Shown here piece by piece: positions 1 to 8,256 of a DNA stretch of 8,256 nucleotides (position 1 is its first letter; every line of letters begins with the position of its first letter). The DNA is taken from positions 1 through 8,256 of the forward strand of contig CANLFL010000027.1 in NCBI GenBank assembly GCA_947489825.1, written 5' to 3'. The notes under the pieces were generated by a model. It was not told the origin of the DNA and made no database searches. It worked only from the letters and a program-made list of their open reading frames with translations. The stretch comes from Candidatus Nanopelagicaceae bacterium (GTDB lineage Bacteria > Actinomycetota > Actinomycetes > Nanopelagicales > Nanopelagicaceae). A program made the translations under genes and the position numbers.

Positions 1-1099
1 CAACGAGAGAGAACTTCAAATCATCTGGCAATCCGCCCACATTGTGGTGAGATTTAATGTTGGCAGTACCTGATCCCCCGCCTGATTCAACAACATCTGG
101 ATAGAGAGTTCCTTGTACTAAGAATTCAACATCTCCACCTGCTGCAATATCTCGGGCAGCTTTCTCAAATGAGCGAATGAATTCACGACCAATGATCTTT
201 CGCTTCTCTTCTGGATCTGTGACGCCTTTGAGTGCGCTTAAGAATTGATCAACGGCATCGACGACAACAAGTTGAACACCGGTTGATGCAACAAAGTCGC
301 GTTGGACTTGCTCTGATTCACCGCTACGTAAAAGGCCATGATCGACAAAGACGCAGGTAAGTTGATCGCCCACAGCCTTTTGAATGATGGCAGCTGCCAC
401 GGCAGAATCGACGCCACCTGAGAGACCGCAGATCACTCGCTTAGATCCGATGACGTTGCGAGCTTTTTCGATCTCATCGGCTGCGATATTTGCAGTGGTC
501 CATGTGGCAGGACACTTAGCGATATTAATTAGCCAGTTCTTAAGAATTGCCTGACCGTGCTCGGAGTGAAGAACTTCTGGGTGGAATTGAACACCAGCAA
601 GAAGTCCTGTCTCATTTTCAAATGCTGCAATTGAAGTATCAGATGTAGATGCTGTGATTGAAAAACCTGCAGGCACTTGCGTTACCGCATCCCCGTGTGA
701 CATCCAGACTTTCTGTGAAGTAGGGATTGAAGCAAAAGTTTTTGAGGTGCTCATCGCCTTTAAATCAGTGCGACCATATTCAGATTTTCCAGTTTGGCTA
801 ACGACTCCACCTAATCCTTGCGCCATCGCTTGAAATCCATAACAGATTCCAAAGACGGGAATTCCTAAAGTAAGAATCGCTGAATCAAAGGTCGGCGCAT
901 TCTCTGCATAGACACTTGATGGTCCGCCAGAGAGAATAATTGCCGCTGGCTTCTTCTCGAGCACTTGGGCTGCAGTAATTGAGTGCGGAACAAGCTCTGA
1001 ATAGACGCTGGCTTCACGGACGCGACGAGCGATGAGCTGCGCGTACTGTGCACCGAAATCGACGACTAGAACGCCACCGGAAGTGACGTTACTTGCCAT
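1..1099 (-). CDS. guaA: GMP synthase (glutamine-hydrolysing), C-terminus beyond left edge
   Basis: Converts XMP to GMP with ATP and glutamine, the last step of guanine nucleotide synthesis in the cytoplasm. The visible 366 residues cover the class I glutamine amidotransferase domain and much of the ATP pyrophosphatase domain. The amidotransferase triad is visible: Cys86 in GICYGFQ, His173 and Glu175 in FHPEV. The PP-loop SGGVDSA lies at residues 227-233 and is followed by the conserved GTLYPDV and [10 protein letters not shown] stretches. The family is about 520 residues, so the dimerisation domain lies to the left of the window. The ATG at 1099 sits inside the last codons of guaB3, an 11-base overlap, so translation is probably coupled; only a weak, distant GAGG precedes it. 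The reading frame is intact throughout, with no missing key residue in the visible part. Confidence 0.97.
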   Translation of the reverse strand, partial: MASNVTSGGVLVVDFGAQYAQLIARRVREASVYSELVPHSITAAQVLEKKPAAIILSGGPSSVYAENAPTFDSAILTLGIPVFGICYGFQAMAQGLGGVVSQTGKSEYGRTDLKAMSTSKTFASIPTSQKVWMSHGDAVTQVPAGFSITASTSDTSIAAFENETGLLAGVQFHPEVLHSEHGQAILKNWLINIAKCPATWTTANIAADEIEKARNVIGSKRVICGLSGGVDSAVAAAIIQKAVGDQLTCVFVDHGLLRSGESEQVQRDFVASTGVQLVVVDAVDQFLSALKGVTDPEEKRKIIGREFIRSFEKAARDIAAGGDVEFLVQGTLYPDVVESGGGSGTANIKSHHNVGGLPDDLKFSLV

Positions 1100-2201
1100 G
1101 GCTAATAAGCACCTCTACGCGCTGGAAAGATTTCACATCTGAATATCCGCAGGTTGCCATGGAGCGACGAAGTGCACCAAAGAGGTTCATTGAACCGTCA
1201 GCACTATGTGAAGGGCCAAGCAAAATCTCTTCAAGTGAACCGACGGTGCCCACATTGACGCGCTCTCCACGTGGAAGTTGCCCGTGATGTGCCTCTGATC
1301 CCCAGTGCCAACCAAGTCCAGGGGCCTGTGTTGCTTTTGCAAGAGGGGATCCCATCATCACGGCATCGGCTCCCATTGCAATTGCTTTAGCGATATCACC
1401 AGAGCGACCGACTGCACCATCTGCAATGACATGGACATAACGTCCACCAGATTCATCTAAATATTCACGACGAGCTGCAGCAACTTCTGCAACTGCTGAT
1501 GCCATCGGAACTTCGATTCCTAATACCTTGCGTGTGGTGTGTGCTGCACCGCCGCCGAATCCAACCAATACACCGGCAGCACCTGCTCGCATTAAGTGAA
1601 GTGCGCCAGTTGCCGTGGCAACTCCACCAACGATGACAGGGACATCGAGTTCGTAGATAAATTTCTTCAAGTTAAGTGCTTCGCGCTCTGATGCAACGTG
1701 CTCTGCCGAAACAGTGGTACCGCGAATAACAAAGATATCCACACCTGCTGCAATAACAGCCTTATGAAGTTCTGCGGTCCGTTGTGGTGAAAGTGATGCT
1801 GCAACAGTGACACCAGCATCGCGAATCATTTGAATGCGTTCTTTGATCAGTTCTGGGCGAATTGGTGCGCTATAAATTTCCTGCATACGACGGGTTGCAT
1901 GCTTATCTGGCATTGATGCGATCTCACCCAAAGGAATACGTGGATCGTCATACCGTGTCCACAAACCTTCAAGGTTAAGTACGCCGAGTCCACCCAAGCG
2001 TCCGATTTCGATTGCAGTCTCTGGTGAAACAACTGAATCCATAGGCGCTGCCAACATCGGTAGCTCAAATTTGTAAGCATCGATCTGCCACGCAGTCGAT
2101 ACATCCTCTGGGTCACGTGTGCGACGACTTGGCACGATGGCGATATCGTCAAATGAGTAAGCCTGGCGAGCGCGTTTTCCTGGTGCGATTTCGATATCCA
2201 T
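1089..2201 (-). CDS. guaB3: GuaB3-family IMP dehydrogenase-related protein
   Basis: A 370-residue TIM-barrel protein of the IMPDH/GMP reductase superfamily, of the GuaB3 type that sits beside guaB in many Actinobacteria. Like the family, it has no CBS domains. The N-terminal [17 protein letters not shown] (52-57) and VIADG (258-262) match the IMPDH fold. Where a working IMPDH has its GSICTT loop, this protein reads GGGAAHTTR (216-224), so the catalytic cysteine position is His221. I also see no Arg-Tyr mobile-flap pair. Classical IMP oxidation is therefore doubtful. The family role is unsettled; in this branch it may be regulatory or a partner of GuaB, which is inference. The start is well supported by AAGGAG seven bases upstream. 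It lies 11 bases after guaB and overlaps guaA by 11 bases. Confidence 0.95.
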   Translation of the reverse strand: MDIEIAPGKRARQAYSFDDIAIVPSRRTRDPEDVSTAWQIDAYKFELPMLAAPMDSVVSPETAIEIGRLGGLGVLNLEGLWTRYDDPRIPLGEIASMPDKHATRRMQEIYSAPIRPELIKERIQMIRDAGVTVAASLSPQRTAELHKAVIAAGVDIFVIRGTTVSAEHVASEREALNLKKFIYELDVPVIVGGVATATGALHLMRAGAAGVLVGFGGGAAHTTRKVLGIEVPMASAVAEVAAARREYLDESGGRYVHVIADGAVGRSGDIAKAIAMGADAVMMGSPLAKATQAPGLGWHWGSEAHHGQLPRGERVNVGTVGSLEEILLGPSHSADGSMNLFGALRRSMATCGYSDVKSFQRVEVLISHGK

Positions 2202-2208
2202 GGTCGCT

Positions 2209-2212
2209 CTCC

Positions 2213-2214
<2 letters not shown>
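2209..2214 (-). promoter_or_regulatory. Shine-Dalgarno site of guaB3
   Basis: AAGGAG on the minus strand, seven bases before the guaB3 ATG at 2201. It begins in the guaB stop codon (2213-2215), so ribosomes finishing guaB stand on the guaB3 ribosome binding site. This fixes the guaB3 start and suggests coupled translation. Confidence 0.8.
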
Positions 2215-3334
<1,120 letters not shown>

Positions 3335-3346
3335 CTATCGGTGGGC

Positions 3347-4252
3347 TTAGGCCCCGACTGCCATCGCTATCTCATCTACTGCAAGGGTGAGTGAGCCTAC
3401 AAATTGGGCGTTCTGGCACTTATCGGGATTCCAACCAGGGCCGCCAATGATGACGCGGGGTGCTGGGCGGACAGAAGGGATGCCAGCAAAAAATTTCGGA
3501 TCTCCATTGACCGGCAACTGGGCCCACAAGAAAACAGCAGGAGGTGCAAAGCGCGAGACCATCGAGGAGATTGCTTCGACAGGTGTTCTTGCGCCAAGGA
3601 AGTGCGTCTCAATACCGCGCTCTGCCAAGGCAGCAGCGAGTGCATGCAGCGCAAGTGAGTGAAGCTCTTCGCCAACGGAAGCGAGTAACACTGGACGAGC
3701 ATTTACTGGCACAACATTTTCAGATACTGATTCGCGCAGCACTCGCTTGAGAATTTCGGTGAGCATATGTTCGACTTCAATGCCCTTGCCCGATTTCTCC
3801 CAAGCAGCTCCGACTTGGATAAGCACAGGGACAAATACTTCTTGCCAGGCACTGATAATTCCATTCTCTGAAATCTCATTGCGCAACATCGTTTCAACAA
3901 AGAGTGAATCAAGTGCTTCTGCTGCATTGAAAATTGCATCAATCGTTTCATTGCATTCACGACAGAGTGAAGTGAACTCTGCAATAACTACTTCACCAAC
4001 ATGAGCCTTGGCTTGCTCTGCCGCATCTGCTGGTGAAACCCCTGAACTAATAAGGCGTCTCATCAACGTTAACTTCGCTAAATCATCAGGGCAGTACTTG
4101 CGGTGTGATCCAGCCTCGTGAGCCTGGGGCCCAATCCCGTACCTGCGAGCCCAGGTGCGAAGTGTTGCTGGGGCAACCCCAATCCTGCGAGCCACCGCTG
4201 CCACGCTCAGGAGCTCTCCTGTGGCTAATGGCGGCTGCTCTGCTGGGCTCAT
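3347..4252 (-). CDS. MerR-family regulator with cobalamin-binding domain (CarH/LitR-like)
   Basis: Probable DNA-binding regulator of 301 residues. An N-terminal MerR helix-turn-helix (about 15-73) contains TLRTWARRYG and a GSHRKY wing. A four-helix cap follows, then a Rossmann-like B12-binding domain (about 188-300). In CarH, adenosylcobalamin contacts come from a W-x9-EH signature in the cap; here Trp151 and Glu161-His162 fit that spacing exactly. The lower-ligand motif E-x-H-x-x-G appears as Glu196-Leu-His198-Ser-Leu-Ala201, with Gly replaced by Ala. A GGPGW stretch at 270-274 matches the tail-binding glycines. CarH proteins repress in the dark and release DNA in light; whether this one does is unknown, since B12-independent relatives exist. 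An in-frame GTG at 4288 would add 12 residues; neither start has a strong ribosome site. It heads the guaB-guaB3-guaA unit, 21 bases upstream of guaB. Confidence 0.88.
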   Translation of the reverse strand: MSPAEQPPLATGELLSVAAVARRIGVAPATLRTWARRYGIGPQAHEAGSHRKYCPDDLAKLTLMRRLISSGVSPADAAEQAKAHVGEVVIAEFTSLCRECNETIDAIFNAAEALDSLFVETMLRNEISENGIISAWQEVFVPVLIQVGAAWEKSGKGIEVEHMLTEILKRVLRESVSENVVPVNARPVLLASVGEELHSLALHALAAALAERGIETHFLGARTPVEAISSMVSRFAPPAVFLWAQLPVNGDPKFFAGIPSVRPAPRVIIGGPGWNPDKCQNAQFVGSLTLAVDEIAMAVGA

Positions 4253-4349
4253 GGGGTAATCGTGGCCCCTAGTGGCCCATCTCACCACTTGAAATCACGC
4301 TCAATTCGGGAATTTTTCGCCTCTGAAGCAAGTTTGACCCGTTAGGTAC

Positions 4350-4378
4350 TTGAACAACCTATGAAACGGTTGTACTGT
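4350..4378 (+). promoter_or_regulatory. Promoter of whiB
   Basis: A -35 hexamer TTGAAC (4350-4355) and a -10 hexamer TACTGT (4373-4378), which fits the actinobacterial TANNNT pattern, are separated by 17 bases. The expected transcript start is near 4385, giving a leader of about 27 bases with a good Shine-Dalgarno. I found no equally convincing promoter in the opposite direction for the MerR-type gene. Confidence 0.65.
4354..4373. promoter_or_regulatory. Inverted repeat in whiB promoter spacer, candidate operator
   Basis: ACAACC and GGTTGT form perfect 6-base arms around an 8-base centre, filling the space between the -35 and -10 hexamers of the whiB promoter. That is where MerR-family proteins normally bind, and the divergent neighbour encodes one. 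The spacer is 17 bases, not the 19 to 20 typical of classical MerR activation, so repression is the simpler reading. Binding is inference. Confidence 0.45.
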
Positions 4379-4399
4379 AGCGTTTCACGATGAATGAAT

Positions 4400-4404
4400 A
4401 GGAG
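4400..4404 (+). promoter_or_regulatory. Shine-Dalgarno site of whiB
   Basis: AGGAG seven bases before the ATG at 4412. An in-frame ATG at 4394 would place this site inside the gene and has no ribosome site of its own, so 4412 is the better start. Confidence 0.8.
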
Positions 4405-4411
4405 TAAAGAG

Positions 4412-4750
4412 ATGGCTGAGATTTCACGCTTACCAATTCCAGTAATGGAAGAGTGGGAGTGGCAGTACAAAGGCGCATGCCGCGATCTTGATCCTGAGAA
4501 GTTCTTCCATCCTGATGGAGAACGCGGTCCACGTCGCCGCAATCGCGAGAATGCAGCAAAGGCAGTCTGTGCCAGCTGTCCTGTCATCGCGGCCTGCCGC
4601 GCACATGCTCTTGCCGTGCAAGAGCCATATGGAATTTGGGGAGGCCTTTCAGAAGATGATCGCGCTTTAATCCTCGAGCGCCAAGGAGTTACACCTTTGA
4701 CAATCCCTGCTGAAATCGTTGCCGAGAACTCTGTTTCACACGCCAGCTAA
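4412..4750 (+). CDS. whiB: WhiB-family iron-sulfur transcription factor, WhiB3/WhiD-like
   Basis: A 112-residue redox-sensitive regulator expected to bind a [4Fe-4S] cluster and the primary sigma factor. The cluster ligands are Cys23, Cys53, Cys56 and Cys62, in the arrangement C-x29-C-x2-C-x5-C, followed by the family GIWGG turn at 74-78. The segments WEWQ, FFHPDGERG and CPVIAACRAHAL resemble mycobacterial WhiB3 and Streptomyces WhiD as I remember them. whiB3 also lies next to groEL1 in Mycobacterium, so both sequence and position favour that subgroup. The C-terminus after residue 90 is unusual: it has no Arg-rich or AT-hook-like DNA-contact tail and ends in a neutral to acidic stretch. This is the only plus-strand gene here, divergent from the MerR-type regulator and convergent with groEL. 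Confidence 0.95.
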   Translation: MAEISRLPIPVMEEWEWQYKGACRDLDPEKFFHPDGERGPRRRNRENAAKAVCASCPVIAACRAHALAVQEPYGIWGGLSEDDRALILERQGVTPLTIPAEIVAENSVSHAS

Positions 4751-4768
4751 TTTTTAAAACCTCCGTAG

Positions 4769-4809
4769 ACGAGAAAACCCCCGCGATTTATTCGCGGGGG
4801 TTTTCTCGT
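4769..4809. terminator. Bidirectional intrinsic terminator between whiB and groEL
   Basis: A perfect 18-base-pair stem with a 5-base loop (4787-4791). The GC-rich core, CCCCCGCGA paired with TCGCGGGGG, is followed by TTTTCTCGT on both strands. It lies between two converging genes, 18 bases after the whiB stop and about 47 bases after the groEL stop, and should end both transcripts. Confidence 0.93.
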
Positions 4810-4856
4810 TAATACATTTACTAACTAGTGGCTGAGTTTACGAGCCACGCAGCAAG

Positions 4857-6494
<1,638 letters not shown>

Positions 6495-6788
6495 CTATCG
6501 CTCAATAACTGCGAGAACATCACGAGCTGAAAGCACGAGGAACTCTTCGTTGTTGAACTTCATTTCAGTTCCGCCGTACTTGCTGTAGAGAACGACATCG
6601 CCAACCTTGACATCCATTGGAACGCGAACGCCATCATCAAAGCGGCCTGGACCAACGGCTAGAACTACGCCTTCCTGTGGCTTCTCTTTGGCGGTATCTG
6701 GGATAACCAAACCTGATGCTGTAACTGTCTCAGCCTCGTTGGTCTTAACAACGATGCGATCTTCAAGTGGCTTAATGGCAATGGCCAT
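6495..6788 (-). CDS. groES: Co-chaperonin GroES
   Basis: A 97-residue lid subunit that caps the GroEL ring as a heptamer. The sequence starts [11 protein letters not shown], contains the mobile-loop region around residues 18-35 with the GLVIPD contact segment, then [18 protein letters not shown] and an AVIE end, all typical of the family. Length is normal. The start ATG at 6788 has AAGGAG seven bases upstream. It is the first gene of a two-gene operon with groEL, only three bases apart, downstream of its own promoter and CIRCE operator. Confidence 0.98.
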   Translation of the reverse strand: MAIAIKPLEDRIVVKTNEAETVTASGLVIPDTAKEKPQEGVVLAVGPGRFDDGVRVPMDVKVGDVVLYSKYGGTEMKFNNEEFLVLSARDVLAVIER

Positions 6789-6795
6789 GGTCTTA

Positions 6796-6801
6796 CTCCT
6801 T
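6796..6801 (-). promoter_or_regulatory. Shine-Dalgarno site of groES
   Basis: AAGGAG on the minus strand, seven bases before the groES ATG at 6788; it fixes the start. Confidence 0.85.
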
Positions 6802-6807
6802 TTGCTA

Positions 6808-6834
6808 TTAGCAGTGTGGGGTCGAGAGTGCTAA
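6808..6834 (-). promoter_or_regulatory. CIRCE operator (HrcA-binding site) of groESL
   Basis: CIRCE consensus is TTAGCACTC, nine bases, GAGTGCTAA. On the minus strand the first arm, TTAGCACTC (6826-6834), is perfect. The spacer is exactly nine bases, and the second arm, CACTGCTAA (6808-6816), differs at two positions. It overlaps the predicted transcript start of groES, the usual place for HrcA repression. Confidence 0.9.
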
Positions 6835-6839
6835 CGCTA

Positions 6840-6868
6840 AGACTAGGCAAGGGATGGAGCGCTCGCAA
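6840..6868 (-). promoter_or_regulatory. Promoter of groES-groEL
   Basis: On the minus strand, -35 TTGCGA (6863-6868) and -10 TAGTCT (6840-6845, fits TANNNT) are 17 bases apart. The expected start near 6833-6834 falls at the edge of the CIRCE element, which supports the call. It looks like a primary-sigma promoter controlled by HrcA, not an alternative heat-shock sigma promoter. Confidence 0.7.
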
Positions 6869-6892
6869 ATCCAGCGGGCTGGGCTTACTGGG

Positions 6893-7933
6893 CTAGAGGC
6901 TGACAGTCTCCACATCCATTGAGGAAGTCGCGTCAAAGGCCAGCGGGCTGGCAGGACGGCCGGCAGCGATCATCAGAGCCCCCAGAGAGGCCACCATCGC
7001 CCCGTTATCGGTACAGAGGGCTGGTTCTGGGATGGCCAGGGTGATCTTGGCGCGCTCGCAACGCTCGGTAGCCAGGTGGCGAAGGCGCGAGTTGGCAGCA
7101 ACTCCCCCTGCGATCACAAGGCGATCGATTCCTGATTCTTGGCAGGCACGTACTGCTTTCTGCAGAAGAACATCCACGACAGCTTCTTGGAATGAAGCTG
7201 CAACATCGGCTTTTGCATACCGCGGTGTCGCTTCAAGGTATCTAGCAACTGCTGTCTTAAGTCCTGAGAATGAGAAATCGTAAGGGCGAGTTCTCCAATC
7301 CTCCGAAGTTGTAAGTCCTCGTGGAAAATCGATCGCTGTTGGGTTGCCATCGCGCGCGGTGCGATCGATAGCTGGACCACCTGGAAAACCTAAATCCATA
7401 ATTCGCGCAATTTTGTCAAAGGCCTCACCTGCTGCATCATCCATCGTTGCACCGAGTTTGGTGATCGAATGTGTGATGTCATCAATTTTTAAAAGTGATG
7501 AGTGCCCGCCGCTGACCAAGAGAGCAATGGTTGGTTCGACTGCATGTGAATGTGTTAAGTAATCAACACTGATGTGTGCCGCCAAATGATTGACCGCGTA
7601 TATCGGACGCCCAAGTCCGAGTGCTAAACCTGCAGCCGTTGATGTTCCAACTAAGAGCGCACCAATTAGTCCAGGGCCTGCCGTGACTGCAACCGCATCA
7701 ATATCTCGCAGCGTTAAACCCGCATCTTTAAGCGCTTGAGCTAGCGCTGGTTGAATCGCTTCCAGGTGGGCACGACTTGCAATCTCTGGCACCACTCCAC
7801 CAAAGCGTGCATGTTCGTCAACACTTGATGCGATGACATTGGCAAGCAAGGTGCGTCCTGCAACGATTCCGATTGCAGTCTCATCACATGAAGTCTCAAT
7901 ACCAAGTACTAGCGGGCCTCTCATTGCATTCAT
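6893..7933 (-). CDS. tsaD: tRNA N6-adenosine threonylcarbamoyltransferase TsaD
   Basis: Transfers the threonylcarbamoyl group to adenosine 37 of ANN-decoding tRNAs (t6A), working with TsaB and TsaE. The 346 residues are of normal length for this ASKHA-fold metalloenzyme. Visible motifs are [10 protein letters not shown] (11-20), the metal-binding pair His116 and His120 in NHLAAH, SGGHS (141-145), [10 protein letters not shown] (165-174), [10 protein letters not shown] (276-285) and Asp309 in CTDNGAM, the third metal ligand. The ATG at 7933 overlaps the rimI stop in an ATGA arrangement, four bases shared, so the two are co-translated. A second ATG at 7924 is a possible start. The gap of 104 bases to groES contains a separate promoter, so tsaD ends its own unit or reads through into groESL. 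Confidence 0.97.
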   Translation of the reverse strand: MNAMRGPLVLGIETSCDETAIGIVAGRTLLANVIASSVDEHARFGGVVPEIASRAHLEAIQPALAQALKDAGLTLRDIDAVAVTAGPGLIGALLVGTSTAAGLALGLGRPIYAVNHLAAHISVDYLTHSHAVEPTIALLVSGGHSSLLKIDDITHSITKLGATMDDAAGEAFDKIARIMDLGFPGGPAIDRTARDGNPTAIDFPRGLTTSEDWRTRPYDFSFSGLKTAVARYLEATPRYAKADVAASFQEAVVDVLLQKAVRACQESGIDRLVIAGGVAANSRLRHLATERCERAKITLAIPEPALCTDNGAMVASLGALMIAAGRPASPLAFDATSSMDVETVSL

Positions 7934-8256
7934 TCGAGCACCTTGGACATCACTAGGGCATCAATGCCTGCCCCGTAATAATCAGGACGCATCGAAATCA
8001 CAGTAAAACCTTCTGAGATATAGAGAGCCTGTGCCGGCACATTGTTCTTTTCAACCTCTAGGAAAATCGTTGGTGATTTCTTTGAATAGGCCCAATCAAT
8101 CAGCGAAGTCACCATATGGCGCGCAATCCCGCGGAGACGAAAGTCAGGGTCAACAGCTACGGTCAAAACATCCGTATCAGCACCCTCTTGAGCGCACATT
8201 GCACCCGCCCAACCAATGATCTTGTGATCGCTATCGCAGGCAACGAGATAGTGGCG
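7930..8256 (-). CDS. rimI: Ribosomal-protein-alanine N-acetyltransferase RimI-like, N-terminus beyond right edge
   Basis: GNAT-fold acetyltransferase; RimI acetylates the N-terminal alanine of ribosomal protein S18. The visible 108 residues hold the acetyl-CoA binding strand and loop [13 protein letters not shown], the [13 protein letters not shown] segment typical of RimI, and a C-terminal [15 protein letters not shown] in which the Tyr-Tyr pair matches the position of the family's catalytic tyrosine. The frame continues upstream past the window edge, so the first ATG seen inside (8199) is not taken as the start; some 40 N-terminal residues are missing. The four-base overlap with tsaD matches the common tsaE-tsaB-rimI-tsaD order. 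The substrate is inferred from family and context, since GNAT proteins vary. Confidence 0.9.
   Translation of the reverse strand, partial: RHYLVACDSDHKIIGWAGAMCAQEGADTDVLTVAVDPDFRLRGIARHMVTSLIDWAYSKKSPTIFLEVEKNNVPAQALYISEGFTVISMRPDYYGAGIDALVMSKVLE

Noticed and set aside
865..1053. Minus-strand open frame of 62 codons within guaA
   Set aside because: It lies in another frame of guaA, whose catalytic motifs are read through the same bases; no independent support.
4334..4365. Alternative whiB promoter with TTGACC at 4334-4339
   Set aside because: The hexamer is good, but the only -10-like sequence (TATGAA, 4360-4365) is 20 bases away; the TTGAAC/TACTGT pair with 17 bases is better.
4253..4411. 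Minus-strand promoter for the MerR-type regulator in the divergent region
   Set aside because: TANNNT-like hexamers occur but none has an acceptable -35 at 16-18 bases; no confident call could be made.
4394..4750. Longer whiB starting at the ATG at 4394
   Set aside because: That start would place the AGGAG ribosome site inside the gene; the ATG at 4412 has this site at ideal spacing, so the shorter form is preferred.
7930..8199. A short 89-residue acetyltransferase starting at the ATG at 8199
   Set aside because: The same frame continues to the window edge with RimI-like sequence upstream of this Met, so it is an internal residue of a longer gene.

Overview
The window looks like a stretch of a small-genome actinobacterial chromosome. 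The evidence is a WhiB-family iron-sulfur regulator, a GroEL1 with a histidine-rich tail, a GuaB3-type IMPDH paralogue next to guaB, and a gene order (rimI-tsaD-groES-groEL / whiB / regulator-guaB-guaB3) that I recall from Mycobacterium and Streptomyces. Moderate base composition, very short spacers and a shortened GuaB suggest a streamlined aquatic lineage such as the acI/Nanopelagicales group. That placement is inference; no rRNA or marker phylogeny is available here.

Layout, in order of coordinates. Positions 1-4252 hold a tightly packed minus-strand unit read from right to left: a MerR/B12-binding regulator, guaB, guaB3 and guaA, with guaA running off the left edge. Positions 4253-4411 are a divergent control region with a good promoter for the only plus-strand gene, a WhiB3/WhiD-type gene (4412-4750). 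A perfect 18-bp stem (4769-4809) then separates whiB from the convergent groEL. groES-groEL (minus, 4857-6788) are preceded by a recognisable promoter and a CIRCE operator. tsaD (minus, 6893-7933) overlaps the end of rimI, which runs off the right edge.

How the genes work together. guaB converts IMP to XMP and guaA converts XMP to GMP, so the left unit is the guanine nucleotide branch, with a divergent IMPDH-like paralogue (GuaB3) between them. Unusually, GuaB here has no CBS (Bateman) regulatory domain, and the first gene of the unit is a CarH-like regulator that keeps the cobalamin-pocket signature. This raises the possibility that GMP synthesis is under transcriptional, perhaps light- or B12-linked, control in place of allosteric control. 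The right half is protein and tRNA quality: chaperonin under HrcA/CIRCE control, and the t6A-forming TsaD with the ribosomal-protein acetyltransferase RimI.

I see no tRNA or rRNA genes, insertion sequences, CRISPR array or attachment site. No stretch over 300 bases lacks a gene. The most notable features are the CBS-less GuaB with an altered catalytic loop, the CarH-like regulator heading the purine unit, and an inverted repeat inside the whiB promoter.
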